Below are positions 6,596 to 16,082 of a stretch of DNA of 64,000 nt, in pieces. The notes below the pieces were generated by a model. That model searched no databases. It was not told the origin of the DNA and worked only from the letters and a program-made list of their open reading frames with translations. Numbering within the stretch: position 1 is the stretch's first letter; each line of letters starts with the position of its first letter. Origin of the DNA: a virus; the IMG/VR virus record IMGVR_UViG_3300047471_000466, positions 1 through 64,000 of that record. One strand, 5' to 3'. Made by a program: the position numbers and the translations under genes.

Positions 6596-8986
6596 TCAAG
6601 CGGTAGGTTTCGGGGCTGCGGCAGCTTCTTTAGCTGCGGCTCTTTTGGCTCTACCGTCTTTTTCTTTTTCGGCCAAAGATTGTGTATGTAACTCCTGTAT
6701 GTGTTTCAATTTGAGTTTGTGTTCATCGTCGGCCCTCGCGAGGTTTGCCTGTTTTTCTTTCATAGCCATCGCATGGGCCTCGGCTTTCTGCTGCATTTCG
6801 GTAGTCTTGGCCTGCAGATCTAACCCATGTTTTTGGGCGGATTGGCCTACATCCTGTTGATGCTCCGCGGCATTCTGATCCATATTCTGGGCATGCTCTT
6901 CCGCTTCAGGCGGGAGACCAGTAGCGGTAGGAGTTTGCTGAGCGGCTAACTTGGCTTGTTGTTTTGCTTGTTCAATTTGATACGCCTTCGCAGCCGCCGA
7001 AGTGCGCTCAGACAGATTGTTAAATTTCCGATTCAACTCTGACACAATCTCCGCGTTCAATTTATCGGGCTTCAGATACTCGATATGTCGTGCAGAATGT
7101 TGTGTCTTAGCCTCGGCGACCTGTAGAAGTTGAGGATTGTTCCCTTGTCCCGGTCCTTCAAGTTGCTCTAGATCATTCTCCAAATTCGGGAGGTGCGCCT
7201 GTAGGTGAAGGATATGATGATCGTTAGGCATCACGGAAACAGGGACGCCAGCACTCATGGCTGCGTTCTGCAGTTCCGCGATCTCAGCATCCAGCGGCAT
7301 GCGCCCATTAAGTTTGAGACGGGGCACATAATTATCAACCTGTGAATATGTTACTTTCTGTGCGAATCGATCCCGCAACAAATTATTTTGACCGACGGCA
7401 TCGAGTGATCCCCAGTATTGCATGAACTCGTCAAAAGCCATCAATCGACTAGTGGGCGATCCGTATCCTACGGCGCGATAAGGTTCTACCCAAGACTCAG
7501 GATCGAGGAGAACTGCCATAGGAACTCCACGATTATGGCACCGTTTACGAAAATCGAACACTTCTCGTCCACCAGGATCACTCGCTTTTAAATCTTTATT
7601 TTTCGTTCTGCGCCACGCCTCATTTAAATGCCTTTTCCACGGCGGGTAAAAAAGATCAAGAGCCGCGGTAGGGATTACAGATTCTTCAGTCGCTTCTTTC
7701 TGAACCTGAAACTTTGTTTTACGCTGGTCGCCTTGGGGTTGGTTAGTAGCGGAACTCAAATTAGGCTGATCGCCCTGTAACAAATTAGACATGTCCTGAA
7801 CGACAGGAAGAATAGCGTCTTCCGGATTGGCCAACTTAATATTTTGGACAGTGACTTCTGGCGGGATATACACGACACCGCCGTAGAAAATTAAGCTCAT
7901 GTCTTCCGCTTCTATCGCGGATTTAGGCTGAAGGATTACCTTCCCAGCCAACCGAGCATTATCAACCGTGTCACATCGGAGGGTATTAAGAACTTGAGCA
8001 GGGGCGTATCGTTCCTGCGCCAGTCCGCGAACGGACATAAGAGTACCATTCGTTCCTACTTCATAAGGAAAGAAATTGAAACACTGATTTACGTTATCAA
8101 ACCTGTTTTCGCATTTGAAAAGAAAATCATCGTTGACCCCTAGTCTTAGAGTAAGATAATAAGACACCTTACCGGAATATTCTCTCACCCAACAATAGGC
8201 GAGTTTAACGTATTCGTTAGCACGGTGGGCCGCATAGATATCGTTGTCTTTTAAAATAGTCTGCCACTTCTCCCATTCACCCTGTGACCATACGGCCTGG
8301 TTGCTATAAGAATTAAGGATGGCTTTGTAGACTTCTTGTTTGTTCCAACGTTTATCGCTGTCGTCGGCTTGTTCGCACCAGTGGTACAATTGAGACGTGG
8401 TGACATCGCGAAACGCTACGGCGATATCTACTTCCTCTTCCGCTAGGGTAGTCATGCGTGGGAGTTTAAAATCTTCAAGTCCAGCTACCCGCCATTTCCA
8501 ATTAATATCGTCCTCGAAAAATAGAAACCCCAGACCGTGGGTGACAAACTTTTGGACCAGTAATTGATAATAGGGATTGAAGGAGTTCCAATCCTTTAGC
8601 ATCTTATGCCATTCTTCAGACATGATTTGGCACCAACTGGTTTTCACCGTGGCGTCCATCTCATTCATAGGCATAGTAACATTGGCTAATACCGGAACTG
8701 ATTCGGTCAGATCGTAATAGCTCATGCACTCCCGCTTTACCCGCTTTTTAAGATCTTGGAAATTAAGATTGCAGCGGCCTTCCTGGCCTGAGTCAATCAT
8801 CCATCTCTCATCAAAAGGAGGCTTGCCATCGACCGCAGCTTGCACATCTTGGCGGTTAAGGGCGGAGATCAAGTCTAACTCGACAAGTTTTTTGACGACA
8901 GCGTTAAGAGATTTACAGTCAAGTATCCTAGTTTTAGGAGCTTTACCGGTGTCGGAGATTTGCTCAAAGTCAAGATTGTCGGCCAT
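6596..8986 (-). CDS. Portal protein
   Basis: Protein of 796 residues between the terminase block and the scaffold/capsid genes. The first ~560 residues form a mixed alpha/beta body. The last ~200 residues are a Gln/Ala/Lys/Glu-rich coiled coil (TEMQQKAEAHAMAMKEKQAN), typical of large podovirus-type portals with a helical barrel. The length is closer to P22-type portals than to the 400-550 residues of many siphovirus portals. Twelve copies would form the DNA-entry ring. Identification relies on gene order, length and architecture. Confidence 0.75.
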   Translation of the reverse strand: MADNLDFEQISDTGKAPKTRILDCKSLNAVVKKLVELDLISALNRQDVQAAVDGKPPFDERWMIDSGQEGRCNLNFQDLKKRVKRECMSYYDLTESVPVLANVTMPMNEMDATVKTSWCQIMSEEWHKMLKDWNSFNPYYQLLVQKFVTHGLGFLFFEDDINWKWRVAGLEDFKLPRMTTLAEEEVDIAVAFRDVTTSQLYHWCEQADDSDKRWNKQEVYKAILNSYSNQAVWSQGEWEKWQTILKDNDIYAAHRANEYVKLAYCWVREYSGKVSYYLTLRLGVNDDFLFKCENRFDNVNQCFNFFPYEVGTNGTLMSVRGLAQERYAPAQVLNTLRCDTVDNARLAGKVILQPKSAIEAEDMSLIFYGGVVYIPPEVTVQNIKLANPEDAILPVVQDMSNLLQGDQPNLSSATNQPQGDQRKTKFQVQKEATEESVIPTAALDLFYPPWKRHLNEAWRRTKNKDLKASDPGGREVFDFRKRCHNRGVPMAVLLDPESWVEPYRAVGYGSPTSRLMAFDEFMQYWGSLDAVGQNNLLRDRFAQKVTYSQVDNYVPRLKLNGRMPLDAEIAELQNAAMSAGVPVSVMPNDHHILHLQAHLPNLENDLEQLEGPGQGNNPQLLQVAEAKTQHSARHIEYLKPDKLNAEIVSELNRKFNNLSERTSAAAKAYQIEQAKQQAKLAAQQTPTATGLPPEAEEHAQNMDQNAAEHQQDVGQSAQKHGLDLQAKTTEMQQKAEAHAMAMKEKQANLARADDEHKLKLKHIQELHTQSLAEKEKDGRAKRAAAKEAAAAPKPTA

Positions 8987-8991
8987 TTAGA

Positions 8992-9777
8992 TTAGATATT
9001 ACCCTTCCACTGAGAAAGATCAAGCTTGACGAGACTGGAATCTTTGCATCCATGTAACAACACCGCCTCGTGATTAACCGGCCTGCCACCATATTGATGT
9101 TTGTTTCCGGTCGTATTCACCAAGTCTTTACCGATTAATTCGCCTTCGACCAGATGATATTTTCCAGTGTTCCAAGCGTGAAAGATAAGATTGGTGTCGT
9201 GGCAATCTGGTACTACTTCATCTTCAATCCAAATATCCCAAGGCATCTTCTCCGGAACAAAGTGGATCCGATTGCAGCGGGTTAAAAAATCAGCAGGATA
9301 AATCCCGGCTCCAACCATGTGCCGCCCTTGTTCAAACTGGCTTCCATCCGGCTTTAGATAACGACTAGAGTTGATCACGCCCCAATACGGCTTTCCAACT
9401 TTCTCATAGTCTTGCTCTATCTGCGCAAGGAAATCTTGTTTCAATGGGAATATGTCAGCCTCAAAGAAAAAGAAAGGATCTTTGTTATCATACTCAGCTA
9501 GTCGTTCTGCCGCGGAATAGAACATATGATTTGCCGCCTCAGGCCATCTCAATCCTTCTGGAGGATCAGGTAGAATCCAACGATGCACGACACGAAAAGC
9601 TTTGGTTAACATATCGAAAGGACGCTCAGTATCCCATTGATCTCCCCAGCAATTTACCATGATTGCATCGCGGTCCTTTAGGTTCCCAAAAGACGCAAGG
9701 CGATAAGCCAGCAAAGTAAGCAGATCGGCGTCAACAAACGAAACGGGGAAGACAAGTTTAATCATGAATTTTGCCAA
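8992..9777 (-). CDS. Glycosyltransferase-like protein in the structural operon
   Basis: Protein of 261 residues. The pattern 'KDPFFFFEADIFPL' looks like the nucleotide-sugar binding strand and acidic motif of a GT-A fold, and the downstream 'GRHMVGAGIYP...' and 'EAVLLHGCKD' blocks resemble acceptor and C-terminal parts. It sits between large terminase and portal, overlapping the terminase stop by 16 bp, so it is expressed with the virion genes. Substrate unknown; modification of a virion protein is possible. Confidence 0.6.
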   Translation of the reverse strand: MAKFMIKLVFPVSFVDADLLTLLAYRLASFGNLKDRDAIMVNCWGDQWDTERPFDMLTKAFRVVHRWILPDPPEGLRWPEAANHMFYSAAERLAEYDNKDPFFFFEADIFPLKQDFLAQIEQDYEKVGKPYWGVINSSRYLKPDGSQFEQGRHMVGAGIYPADFLTRCNRIHFVPEKMPWDIWIEDEVVPDCHDTNLIFHAWNTGKYHLVEGELIGKDLVNTTGNKHQYGGRPVNHEAVLLHGCKDSSLVKLDLSQWKGNI

Positions 9778-11627
9778 AGTTTTCGCAACGCTTGTGACGT
9801 TGGGTCCCGCCTAACTGAATCCGGCGGGTTTAAAAATGTTCGTGTGTTAAGATTGTTAGGTCGAGATAACTTCGCAGATCTCATAGCTCTTAGTTGTCGC
9901 CATGAAACTGTGTTAGGGATCGGTTTGTCCACGGCGACAATCATCGTTAGTCCAAAGCGTTCTCGGCACAAGGTAACAAGGATAAAGGCTGCATCTGCAA
10001 TGTCTGGACTCTTCAAGGTACGAAGCTTCATGTCCGCTTTGCTCTCGACGTAGACGCGTTTCTTTACCCCAGTTATGCCGTATTTTCTATCGGTCATCTC
10101 CGTCATAAGATCGGGCGGAATTCCTTTAAGCTGGCCTTGTCTCAGTAACTCTTTTCCTGAGTACCAAATCTCGGATACCCGATCATGGTATTTTTCTTTT
10201 GCAGGAGTGAAGTCAGTTAAACTAACCGGGCTATCGCTGGCACTGCCGCCAAAGTTAACACGAAGAATTTCAGGTGACCAAGTAACACTAACGATATCGC
10301 AGAAGGGAGTGCCCGCACCGGTAGAATCAATGGCGACATGAGAGGGCAGTATGTTTCTCGCCTCGCACTTTTCTTTTATTTGTTTAGCCAGTTGATACGA
10401 GACTGGCTCTTTGCTGGTGGCATCGATTACTAACTTTTCGAAATGATCAAACTGCAGAACAAGCTGCCCAGTCTTATCTCTGCCTATCGTCCCAAAGTAA
10501 ATTATAGGTCGGTCGCCGCCATTCGTAAAAGACGGATCAACCGCAGCCACATAAGTTAAAACTTGATCTCCCCACACTGCGGGCTCATCGCCTTTGTATT
10601 TGATGATGTCCCCGTCTGTGTAGATCAAATCCTCTTCACCAATAGGACACATGAATCCACGCCACATGCGCCAAAACCGCAGGGCATTCGCGCCGCCTTC
10701 AGCTTCCATCGCCGCGTTGATTTGTTCGGCGGTAGGAAGAAAGGCCTTTCCTTTCGGCGTCATATATTTGACAACCGGAATGTTAGGTGATTTTAAAGCA
10801 TCGAAATGTAGCCCTATGCCGTATTGTGTTTCCCAACGAGAACTGTCCACAGTAATAGAAGTCCAGCCGTCTTTCGGTTTCCAAAGTTTAGCAAAACTGT
10901 CGTGATACGAAAAAGGATTCGATAGCCCAATAAATTGATAGTTGGGATTCGAGGTAAGATTGCCGCCCGGTAAAGCATACTCAAGAATAGACTCTGGTAA
11001 TTCCGTTAACTCGTCCGCGATGACAACCACATTCGATTGGTGCATCCCGATCAGTTTGCCGATAGCTTCCTTTTCCTGTTTGCGTTCAGACGCCACCAAC
11101 GAGAGCGAGGATCGATCTCCCGCCTTAAATGTGGGGGAATTGTACCGAATGATTCCCATTGAATCGACAATCTTTAAAGGTAGGAGTCCATCCGGAACTG
11201 CTTTAATAAAGTCAGTAAGCGATCCCCAAATTCGTTTCCGCGCTTCTTTTAAAGATGTCGAGAGAATGACTCCAAGATACTCTCGGGCGTTGGCTAAATA
11301 GTTCATCAACAACCACATTGCCGCAGTTTCGGATTTGGTAGTGCCGGTTGCGCCGCCGACGGCGACATATCTTTGCGAGCAAAACTCCTCGATCATATCT
11401 TCGCCCCAAGGATTCCGGATGAAGTATTTAGAAGTGTTCTTCACGGGATTGGCGGGGCCCCAGCAAAAATCGGTAGCTCGCCAGAAATGTTCCGGTTGGC
11501 CAAGACCCCCCTGATCCACGGTTCGGGCAACCTTGAAACAGTGAAGCTCGATATCGAAGGCCGTATAATTCAAGGGGAAAAGCAGGCCGTATTTCTGTCT
11601 TTTTTTACCGTTTATTGTGCCGTACAT
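9762..11627 (-). CDS. terL: Terminase large subunit
   Basis: Protein of 621 residues that pumps DNA into proheads and cuts the concatemer. Walker A is GGATGTTKS at about residues 91-99 and Walker B is VVVIADE near residue 200. The RNase-H-like nuclease domain shows 'AAVDPSF' (first Asp), 'AIDSTGAG' (second acidic motif) and 'KSPDIADA' (third). It is first on the minus-strand structural operon and divergent from the plus-strand operon. No small terminase lies next to it; a candidate is at 45889-46446. Confidence 0.93.
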   Translation of the reverse strand: MYGTINGKKRQKYGLLFPLNYTAFDIELHCFKVARTVDQGGLGQPEHFWRATDFCWGPANPVKNTSKYFIRNPWGEDMIEEFCSQRYVAVGGATGTTKSETAAMWLLMNYLANAREYLGVILSTSLKEARKRIWGSLTDFIKAVPDGLLPLKIVDSMGIIRYNSPTFKAGDRSSLSLVASERKQEKEAIGKLIGMHQSNVVVIADELTELPESILEYALPGGNLTSNPNYQFIGLSNPFSYHDSFAKLWKPKDGWTSITVDSSRWETQYGIGLHFDALKSPNIPVVKYMTPKGKAFLPTAEQINAAMEAEGGANALRFWRMWRGFMCPIGEEDLIYTDGDIIKYKGDEPAVWGDQVLTYVAAVDPSFTNGGDRPIIYFGTIGRDKTGQLVLQFDHFEKLVIDATSKEPVSYQLAKQIKEKCEARNILPSHVAIDSTGAGTPFCDIVSVTWSPEILRVNFGGSASDSPVSLTDFTPAKEKYHDRVSEIWYSGKELLRQGQLKGIPPDLMTEMTDRKYGITGVKKRVYVESKADMKLRTLKSPDIADAAFILVTLCRERFGLTMIVAVDKPIPNTVSWRQLRAMRSAKLSRPNNLNTRTFLNPPDSVRRDPTSQALRKLWQNS

Positions 11628-11670
11628 GTTGACAACTCAGGTTTTCAAAGCAAGTGTACTGTAACAAGAA
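11628..11670. promoter_or_regulatory. Divergent promoter region
   Basis: Forty-three bases separate the terminase ATG (minus) from the endonuclease VII ATG (plus). A perfect TTGACA at 11629-11634 faces plus; the -10 is weak. This is the switch point between the minus structural and plus early operons. Confidence 0.4.
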
Positions 11671-11991
11671 ATGACCTTTTTACAACGGCGGGATTCGTAT
11701 CTGAAACGAAAATACGGAATTTCCAACGAAGATTTTGAGAATCTCTCTAGAGCCCAAGGGGGATCGTGTTTCATATGCGGGGCTCTTCCAAAGAGTCGAA
11801 ATCTTCACGTTGATCATGTTCACGTTAAGGGTTATAAAAAACTTCCGCCAGGTGAGAAAATTCTTTATGTTCGTGGACTCTTATGTTTTCAATGCAACAA
11901 ACTATTGATGGGACGTGGAATGACTAGAGAAAAAGCGAAACGAATTGTAGAATATTTGTCTAGATTTATACAAGGACAAGTCTGGACATGA
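11671..11991 (+). CDS. Recombination endonuclease VII-like
   Basis: Protein of 106 residues with the endonuclease VII zinc/HNH core: 'CFICGALP' (first Cys pair), 'LHVDHVHVKG' (catalytic DH), 'VRGLLCFQCNKLLMG' (second Cys pair, Asn). The T4 gp49 family resolves branched DNA before packaging, which suits its place beside the terminase. First gene of the plus-strand operon; its TGA overlaps the next ATG. Confidence 0.88.
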   Translation: MTFLQRRDSYLKRKYGISNEDFENLSRAQGGSCFICGALPKSRNLHVDHVHVKGYKKLPPGEKILYVRGLLCFQCNKLLMGRGMTREKAKRIVEYLSRFIQGQVWT

Positions 11992-12161
11992 GTGAATTAA
12001 CCGACGGTGAGTATAGAAAATACCGTAAGCAAGTAGGGCCAGGTAAAGGTGACAAGAGTAGAATCAGCGATATTCAACGCTTTCGTAAAAACTACGCAGA
12101 TATAAATTGGAAACATGATAAATTTAGAAAAAGCAAAAGTCGTAAGAGGCTGGATGAATGA
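11988..12161 (+). CDS. Small conserved-type phage protein (57 aa)
   Basis: Starts MSELTDGEYRKYRKQVGPGK, a pattern I recognise from short unnamed proteins of many tailed phages. ATGA overlap with endonuclease VII; its 3' part overlaps the methyltransferase start by 47 bp in another frame. Basic, helical, function unknown. Confidence 0.7.
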   Translation: MSELTDGEYRKYRKQVGPGKGDKSRISDIQRFRKNYADINWKHDKFRKSKSRKRLDE

Positions 12162-12681
12162 CCACGAACTAGAGTGGTTGGCGAACGCAGTTAAGAGAGC
12201 TACAGTTATAATTGAAGTAGGCTGCGCTTATGGACGTACTACTAGAGCTATTGTGGACAACTCTTACTGCTCTACGCTTTATGCGGTGGATACTTGGCGA
12301 GGGAGTCCTGCTGAACTGAACTCTAACCACGAAGACTTCAAAAACGAAAAAGGAGATTTCGCCTACCTCGAATTCTGTAAAGAAATGTTCTACTCCATTA
12401 GATCGAGTAAAGTCGTTCCTTTGCGAATGGATAGCGCCAACGCAGCCCAACTTCTTAGTTCCCAAGGTGTGAAGGCGGATTTCATTTTCATAGACGCGGA
12501 TCATTCCTATGAATCAGTGAAGGCGGATGTCGCAAACTACGGTCCTTTGGTAGCTATGGGGGGCATCCTAGCCGGTCACGACTATAAAAGCTCAAGTTGG
12601 CCTGACGTTACAAAAGCCGTAGCAGAAATTTTTCCTGACGTAGAGAATCCAGCGGGGCATATTTGGATGAAGCGCAACTAA
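12115..12681 (+). CDS. Class I SAM-dependent methyltransferase
   Basis: Protein of 188 residues. Motif I 'IIEVGCAYGRTTRAI' and the later 'DFIFIDADHSYESVKAD...GGILAGHDY' match the small Methyltransf_24-type enzymes, with Asp-His near the active site. I keep the ATG at 12115 because 'VRGWM..HELEWLA' looks like the normal start of this family; an internal ATG at 12154 is the alternative. It opens a block of methyltransferases and glycosyltransferases, suggesting sugar or surface-polymer modification. Confidence 0.82.
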   Translation: MINLEKAKVVRGWMNDHELEWLANAVKRATVIIEVGCAYGRTTRAIVDNSYCSTLYAVDTWRGSPAELNSNHEDFKNEKGDFAYLEFCKEMFYSIRSSKVVPLRMDSANAAQLLSSQGVKADFIFIDADHSYESVKADVANYGPLVAMGGILAGHDYKSSSWPDVTKAVAEIFPDVENPAGHIWMKRN

Positions 12682-13260
12682 ATGAACGAAACAAGTAAAG
12701 CTCAAAAAAGACGCGAGAAGGAAGCCGACTTTCCTTGGAGTGATATCTTTAAAGGCCGCGGCTTGGATGTGGGTAGCGGCAATGATCCTCTTCAGATTCC
12801 AGATTGCGAACACTTAGACCTGCCAGATGGAGGTGGAGACGACGTAACTCAATTTGTAAAAGGACCGTTCGATTATATCCACGGCTCTCAGGTTTTGGAA
12901 CACGCACTTCATCCATTGGTAATGATACAAACTTGGATGGAAGTTCTAAAACCCGGCGGCTATATTGTGGCCACAGTTCCAGATTGGGTATTGTACGAAG
13001 GCAGAGTTTGGCCGAGTCAATGGAATCAAGGTCACACTAACGCCTGGACTACAATAATGTACGAGCTAGGAGATGAACGTGCTGAAAAAGTCCCCCTGAT
13101 TTACGTTCCTCAATTTTTGGACAATCTCAAAGCCGAAGTAATTGTTCTCCGACGTATTGATACTAACTACGACTACACAATTGGAGCGAGCGTAGATCAA
13201 ACTCTCGATCCAAATAAAGGTGTGGAGGCCTTCATAGAGTTCGTAATCAAAAAATTGTGA
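12682..13260 (+). CDS. SAM-dependent methyltransferase (type 11 fold)
   Basis: Protein of 192 residues. 'GRGLDVGSGNDPLQIP' is the SAM-binding loop, 'FDYIHGSQVLEHALHP' the motif with the EH pair, and 'LKPGGYIVATVPD' the fifth strand. This class often methylates small molecules or sugars. It follows the preceding methyltransferase without a gap; its end overlaps the next gene as GTGA. Confidence 0.85.
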   Translation: MNETSKAQKRREKEADFPWSDIFKGRGLDVGSGNDPLQIPDCEHLDLPDGGGDDVTQFVKGPFDYIHGSQVLEHALHPLVMIQTWMEVLKPGGYIVATVPDWVLYEGRVWPSQWNQGHTNAWTTIMYELGDERAEKVPLIYVPQFLDNLKAEVIVLRRIDTNYDYTIGASVDQTLDPNKGVEAFIEFVIKKL

Positions 13261-14225
13261 AGGTCTGTATCCAATCGCCGGATGCCCGCGACCAAATCGA
13301 TGGGACGGTAAACAACAACCTGTTGGCGCATTTTCGAGAACGAGCCTCTCTCGATTCCGCCGACGTTGTAATCGTGCCGATCTCCATGTATCACGACTAC
13401 CAATTTAATCCTGCGCTTCGCCGGATTTCCAAACCTGTCGTCATCGTTGATTTCATGGAATACGAGTGGCAGTGGGACGAACCAGACACCCATCTATTCG
13501 GAAAGAACACAAGAGAATGTCGTTGGCTACGCGAGAACTGGTACCCGTTTGATGACTGGGTTCGGGAGCGTAATCCGATAATGTATTTCAAACGAGAGCT
13601 ACTTCGCAAGGATGTATCCGACAGAGTGAAGCCAGTAGAATGGGGTTGTTATTTAGACAGCGGGCCAATCCAATCCGAGGAAGAATTTAACAACAGACGA
13701 TTGGAAGTTTTCTTTACTTGGGGCTACTCGCATATCTCTAGGCCGGTGTTACATGGTAGAATTTTCGAAGGTATCAACTCTCATGGGTTAGGAGTTATTT
13801 CTAACTACGATCAATTTGACGCACACTTTAGCCACGAGAAGACCCGCCGAAATTGGATGACAGTCCACACTCCACACTTCGCCAGACGCTCAATAGAAGA
13901 AATAATGAGATTTCAACGTCAGGCTAAGATTACAGTCAGTCTGCCCGGCTGTGGCAGGAAATGTTTCCGTAGCACGGAAGCGCCGGTGTCTAGTATCATG
14001 GCTCTGCATGAAGACGAACTCGCATGGTCGCATGATTGGATCCACGGCGAAAACTGTATCCGCCTTCGTAAAGGACATGAGTATGAGGATCTGGAAGCCG
14101 CTACTCGTCGTGATGATCTGTATAAAATTTACCTTGGAAGCCAAGCCACTATAGATAAATATCGCGGGGGACCAATGGTTCACCAATACATGAATCCATT
14201 AATCGAATGCGCATTGAAATCGTAA
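13257..14225 (+). CDS. Putative GT-B-like glycosyltransferase
   Basis: Protein of 322 residues, GTG start overlapping the previous TGA. The N-terminal half has Rossmann-like strands ('ADVVIVPISM', 'KPVVIVDFMEYEW'); the second half has 'VFFTWGYSHISRP' and 'ITVSLPGCGRKCFRSTEAP', resembling the nucleotide-sugar-binding half of exostosin-like or GT4-like enzymes. Within a glycosyltransferase/methyltransferase block. Specificity unknown. Confidence 0.55.
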   Translation: MKVCIQSPDARDQIDGTVNNNLLAHFRERASLDSADVVIVPISMYHDYQFNPALRRISKPVVIVDFMEYEWQWDEPDTHLFGKNTRECRWLRENWYPFDDWVRERNPIMYFKRELLRKDVSDRVKPVEWGCYLDSGPIQSEEEFNNRRLEVFFTWGYSHISRPVLHGRIFEGINSHGLGVISNYDQFDAHFSHEKTRRNWMTVHTPHFARRSIEEIMRFQRQAKITVSLPGCGRKCFRSTEAPVSSIMALHEDELAWSHDWIHGENCIRLRKGHEYEDLEAATRRDDLYKIYLGSQATIDKYRGGPMVHQYMNPLIECALKS

Positions 14226-14854
14226 GTACTTGTTCTCCTTCATGGATGAATCTGGCTGAACTTGTAGTTCCGGTCATGGCCGCTTATCGGGATAAACACA
14301 ATTATTATGCGTTGCGCGTTCAAACAATACCTTCTACTTGGGAATTTCACAAAATTAAGACCATCGTTGCGGTGCTGGAAGCGGGGGCGGACTTAGTATT
14401 CTGTCTTGATCTGGACACTCTAATCACTAACCACAACGTAAAAGTAGAAGACTTCATCGACGACAAACACGACTTCTACATTACCCAAGATATTAATGAG
14501 GTAAACGCGGGCTCAATAATCGTAAAGAATAGCGATTGGTCCCGCACATTACTAAAAGTTATTCTAGAAGAAGCAGGTCGCTTTGAGAACGAACAGAACG
14601 CAATCAAGCCTTTTGCGAATTATGACAAGGTTAAAATTCTCGATCACCCCTCGATCAACTCGTATCCGTATGATGAATATGCCCCTTCGTATGGATTGAT
14701 CCCTGGGCGAATCCCCCTACTAGGAATCAAAGGCAAGCCCACACACGAACAAGGTAACTGGGAACCAGGAGACTTCGTCGCGCACTTGCCGGGATTACCG
14801 ATGTCTCGTAGAATAGAAATCTTCAACAGAATGAAAGATCAAATAGTTTTATGA
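14207..14854 (+). CDS. GT-A glycosyltransferase (GT34-like)
   Basis: Protein of 215 residues. 'DLVFCLDLDTLI' gives the DxD metal/nucleotide-sugar motif; 'EVNAGSIIVKNSDWS' and 'ENEQNAI' fit the acceptor region of the GMA12/MNN10-type family. Overlaps both neighbours. Probably transfers a hexose, but donor and acceptor are not visible. Confidence 0.7.
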   Translation: MRIEIVSTCSPSWMNLAELVVPVMAAYRDKHNYYALRVQTIPSTWEFHKIKTIVAVLEAGADLVFCLDLDTLITNHNVKVEDFIDDKHDFYITQDINEVNAGSIIVKNSDWSRTLLKVILEEAGRFENEQNAIKPFANYDKVKILDHPSINSYPYDEYAPSYGLIPGRIPLLGIKGKPTHEQGNWEPGDFVAHLPGLPMSRRIEIFNRMKDQIVL

Positions 14855-15375
14855 ACGTGACCGCCCACAATAACATGAATCTGCAGGACATAACTGCGAT
14901 CATGGAGTTGTTAGAACAGATACAACCTACTTCAATGTTAGAGATAGGCATCAATACTGGGAATACGGCTAAACAAATCCTAGATAACTTTTACTCTATC
15001 AGACGTTATGTAGGAATAGATTTAAGTGAGAACGGAAAACATAGCGAATACCGAAATGAAAACGCACATATAATTCCAAGCATACCGGCGGCACAGGTTC
15101 TCGGACGCCCCTGCTTCGAACTTATTCTTCGCCCCCATGGATCGTTCGATGTTACCGCGAAAGAACTAGGAGAGTTTGATGTGGTATTGGTTGATGGCGA
15201 CCATATGTTGTGGGGAATCATGCACGACACAGGATTGGCAAAACGATGCGCCAAGAAACTAATTATCTGGCACGACTATACCGACCTTGAAGCAAAGCCG
15301 TTTGTTGACTTTCTACGTGGGCACCTGTCAATTGTTCATCGAGTAGGCACCAGTGTCGCCTTTGCTAAAATATGA
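14851..15375 (+). CDS. SAM-dependent methyltransferase-like protein
   Basis: Protein of 174 residues with 'SMLEIGINTGNTAKQIL' (motif I), 'YVGIDLS' and 'FDVVLVDGDHMLWGIMHD', ending with 'LIIWHDY'. Same family type as the gene at 12115. Start overlaps the previous stop. Confidence 0.78.
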   Translation: MNVTAHNNMNLQDITAIMELLEQIQPTSMLEIGINTGNTAKQILDNFYSIRRYVGIDLSENGKHSEYRNENAHIIPSIPAAQVLGRPCFELILRPHGSFDVTAKELGEFDVVLVDGDHMLWGIMHDTGLAKRCAKKLIIWHDYTDLEAKPFVDFLRGHLSIVHRVGTSVAFAKI

Positions 15376-16082
15376 AAATCCTTACCGTCTCGAATAAAAT
15401 TCCAACCGCGCCCTATTACTGTTGGAAGGCGTTTCACGAAAGCCTGAAACGATTTGGGTTTGAAGCCATAGTCTTAGGGATGGGCGAACACTACGGCGGG
15501 CTTATGACAAGACCGCGGAAGGCCCGAGAGTGGTTACGAGCAAACCCAAGTCATGAAGTTATCATCATCTGTGATTCGTGGGATATTGTGTTCTCTCGGA
15601 GCCCAGAAGAAATTTGGGGGGCTTATCAAGATATCTGGGGGGATGGACAGCTTGTGTGGAACGCGGAAAAGACTTTCTTTCCGTATGACCCCACACTAGA
15701 TTTTCCCGATCCGGGAACTCCCTATCGTTATTTGAATTCCGGTTTCGCAGTCGGACCGGCCAGCGCCCACTTGCAACTACTGGAAGCTCTTAATCTCGAT
15801 TCGATTCCTGACGATCATAAAAACGAGAAAGGCGAACAAATCAATCCCTTCGAACAACCTCTGGTCCAGAAAGCGTATGTGGATAATGTGATCCCCATGG
15901 CTCTCGATTCACATGTTGAGATTTGCCAATGTTTACACGCGGTTACTCCGGCAGAGTTGGATTTCTCTGGTGAACAAATACGGAACACTATTACAAACAC
16001 GTACCCGATGGTATGGCATATGAACGGCCAGAAAGAACTATGGAGAGAACAAATACTAACCAAACTCAATTTACCTAAATGA
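15372..16082 (+). CDS. PLOD-like (lysyl hydroxylase-type) glycosyltransferase
   Basis: Protein of 236 residues resembling the glycosyltransferase domain of animal lysyl hydroxylases, which glucosylates collagen. Visible: 'IIICDSWDIVF' (acidic DxxD donor motif), 'VWNAEKTFFPYD' and 'YRYLNSGFAVGPA', a characteristic block. The C-terminal dioxygenase domain is absent. The genome also encodes collagen-like Gly-X-Y tail protein at 1-298, so a virion fibre is a tempting acceptor; that link is inference. Confidence 0.72.
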   Translation: MKILTVSNKIPTAPYYCWKAFHESLKRFGFEAIVLGMGEHYGGLMTRPRKAREWLRANPSHEVIIICDSWDIVFSRSPEEIWGAYQDIWGDGQLVWNAEKTFFPYDPTLDFPDPGTPYRYLNSGFAVGPASAHLQLLEALNLDSIPDDHKNEKGEQINPFEQPLVQKAYVDNVIPMALDSHVEICQCLHAVTPAELDFSGEQIRNTITNTYPMVWHMNGQKELWREQILTKLNLPK

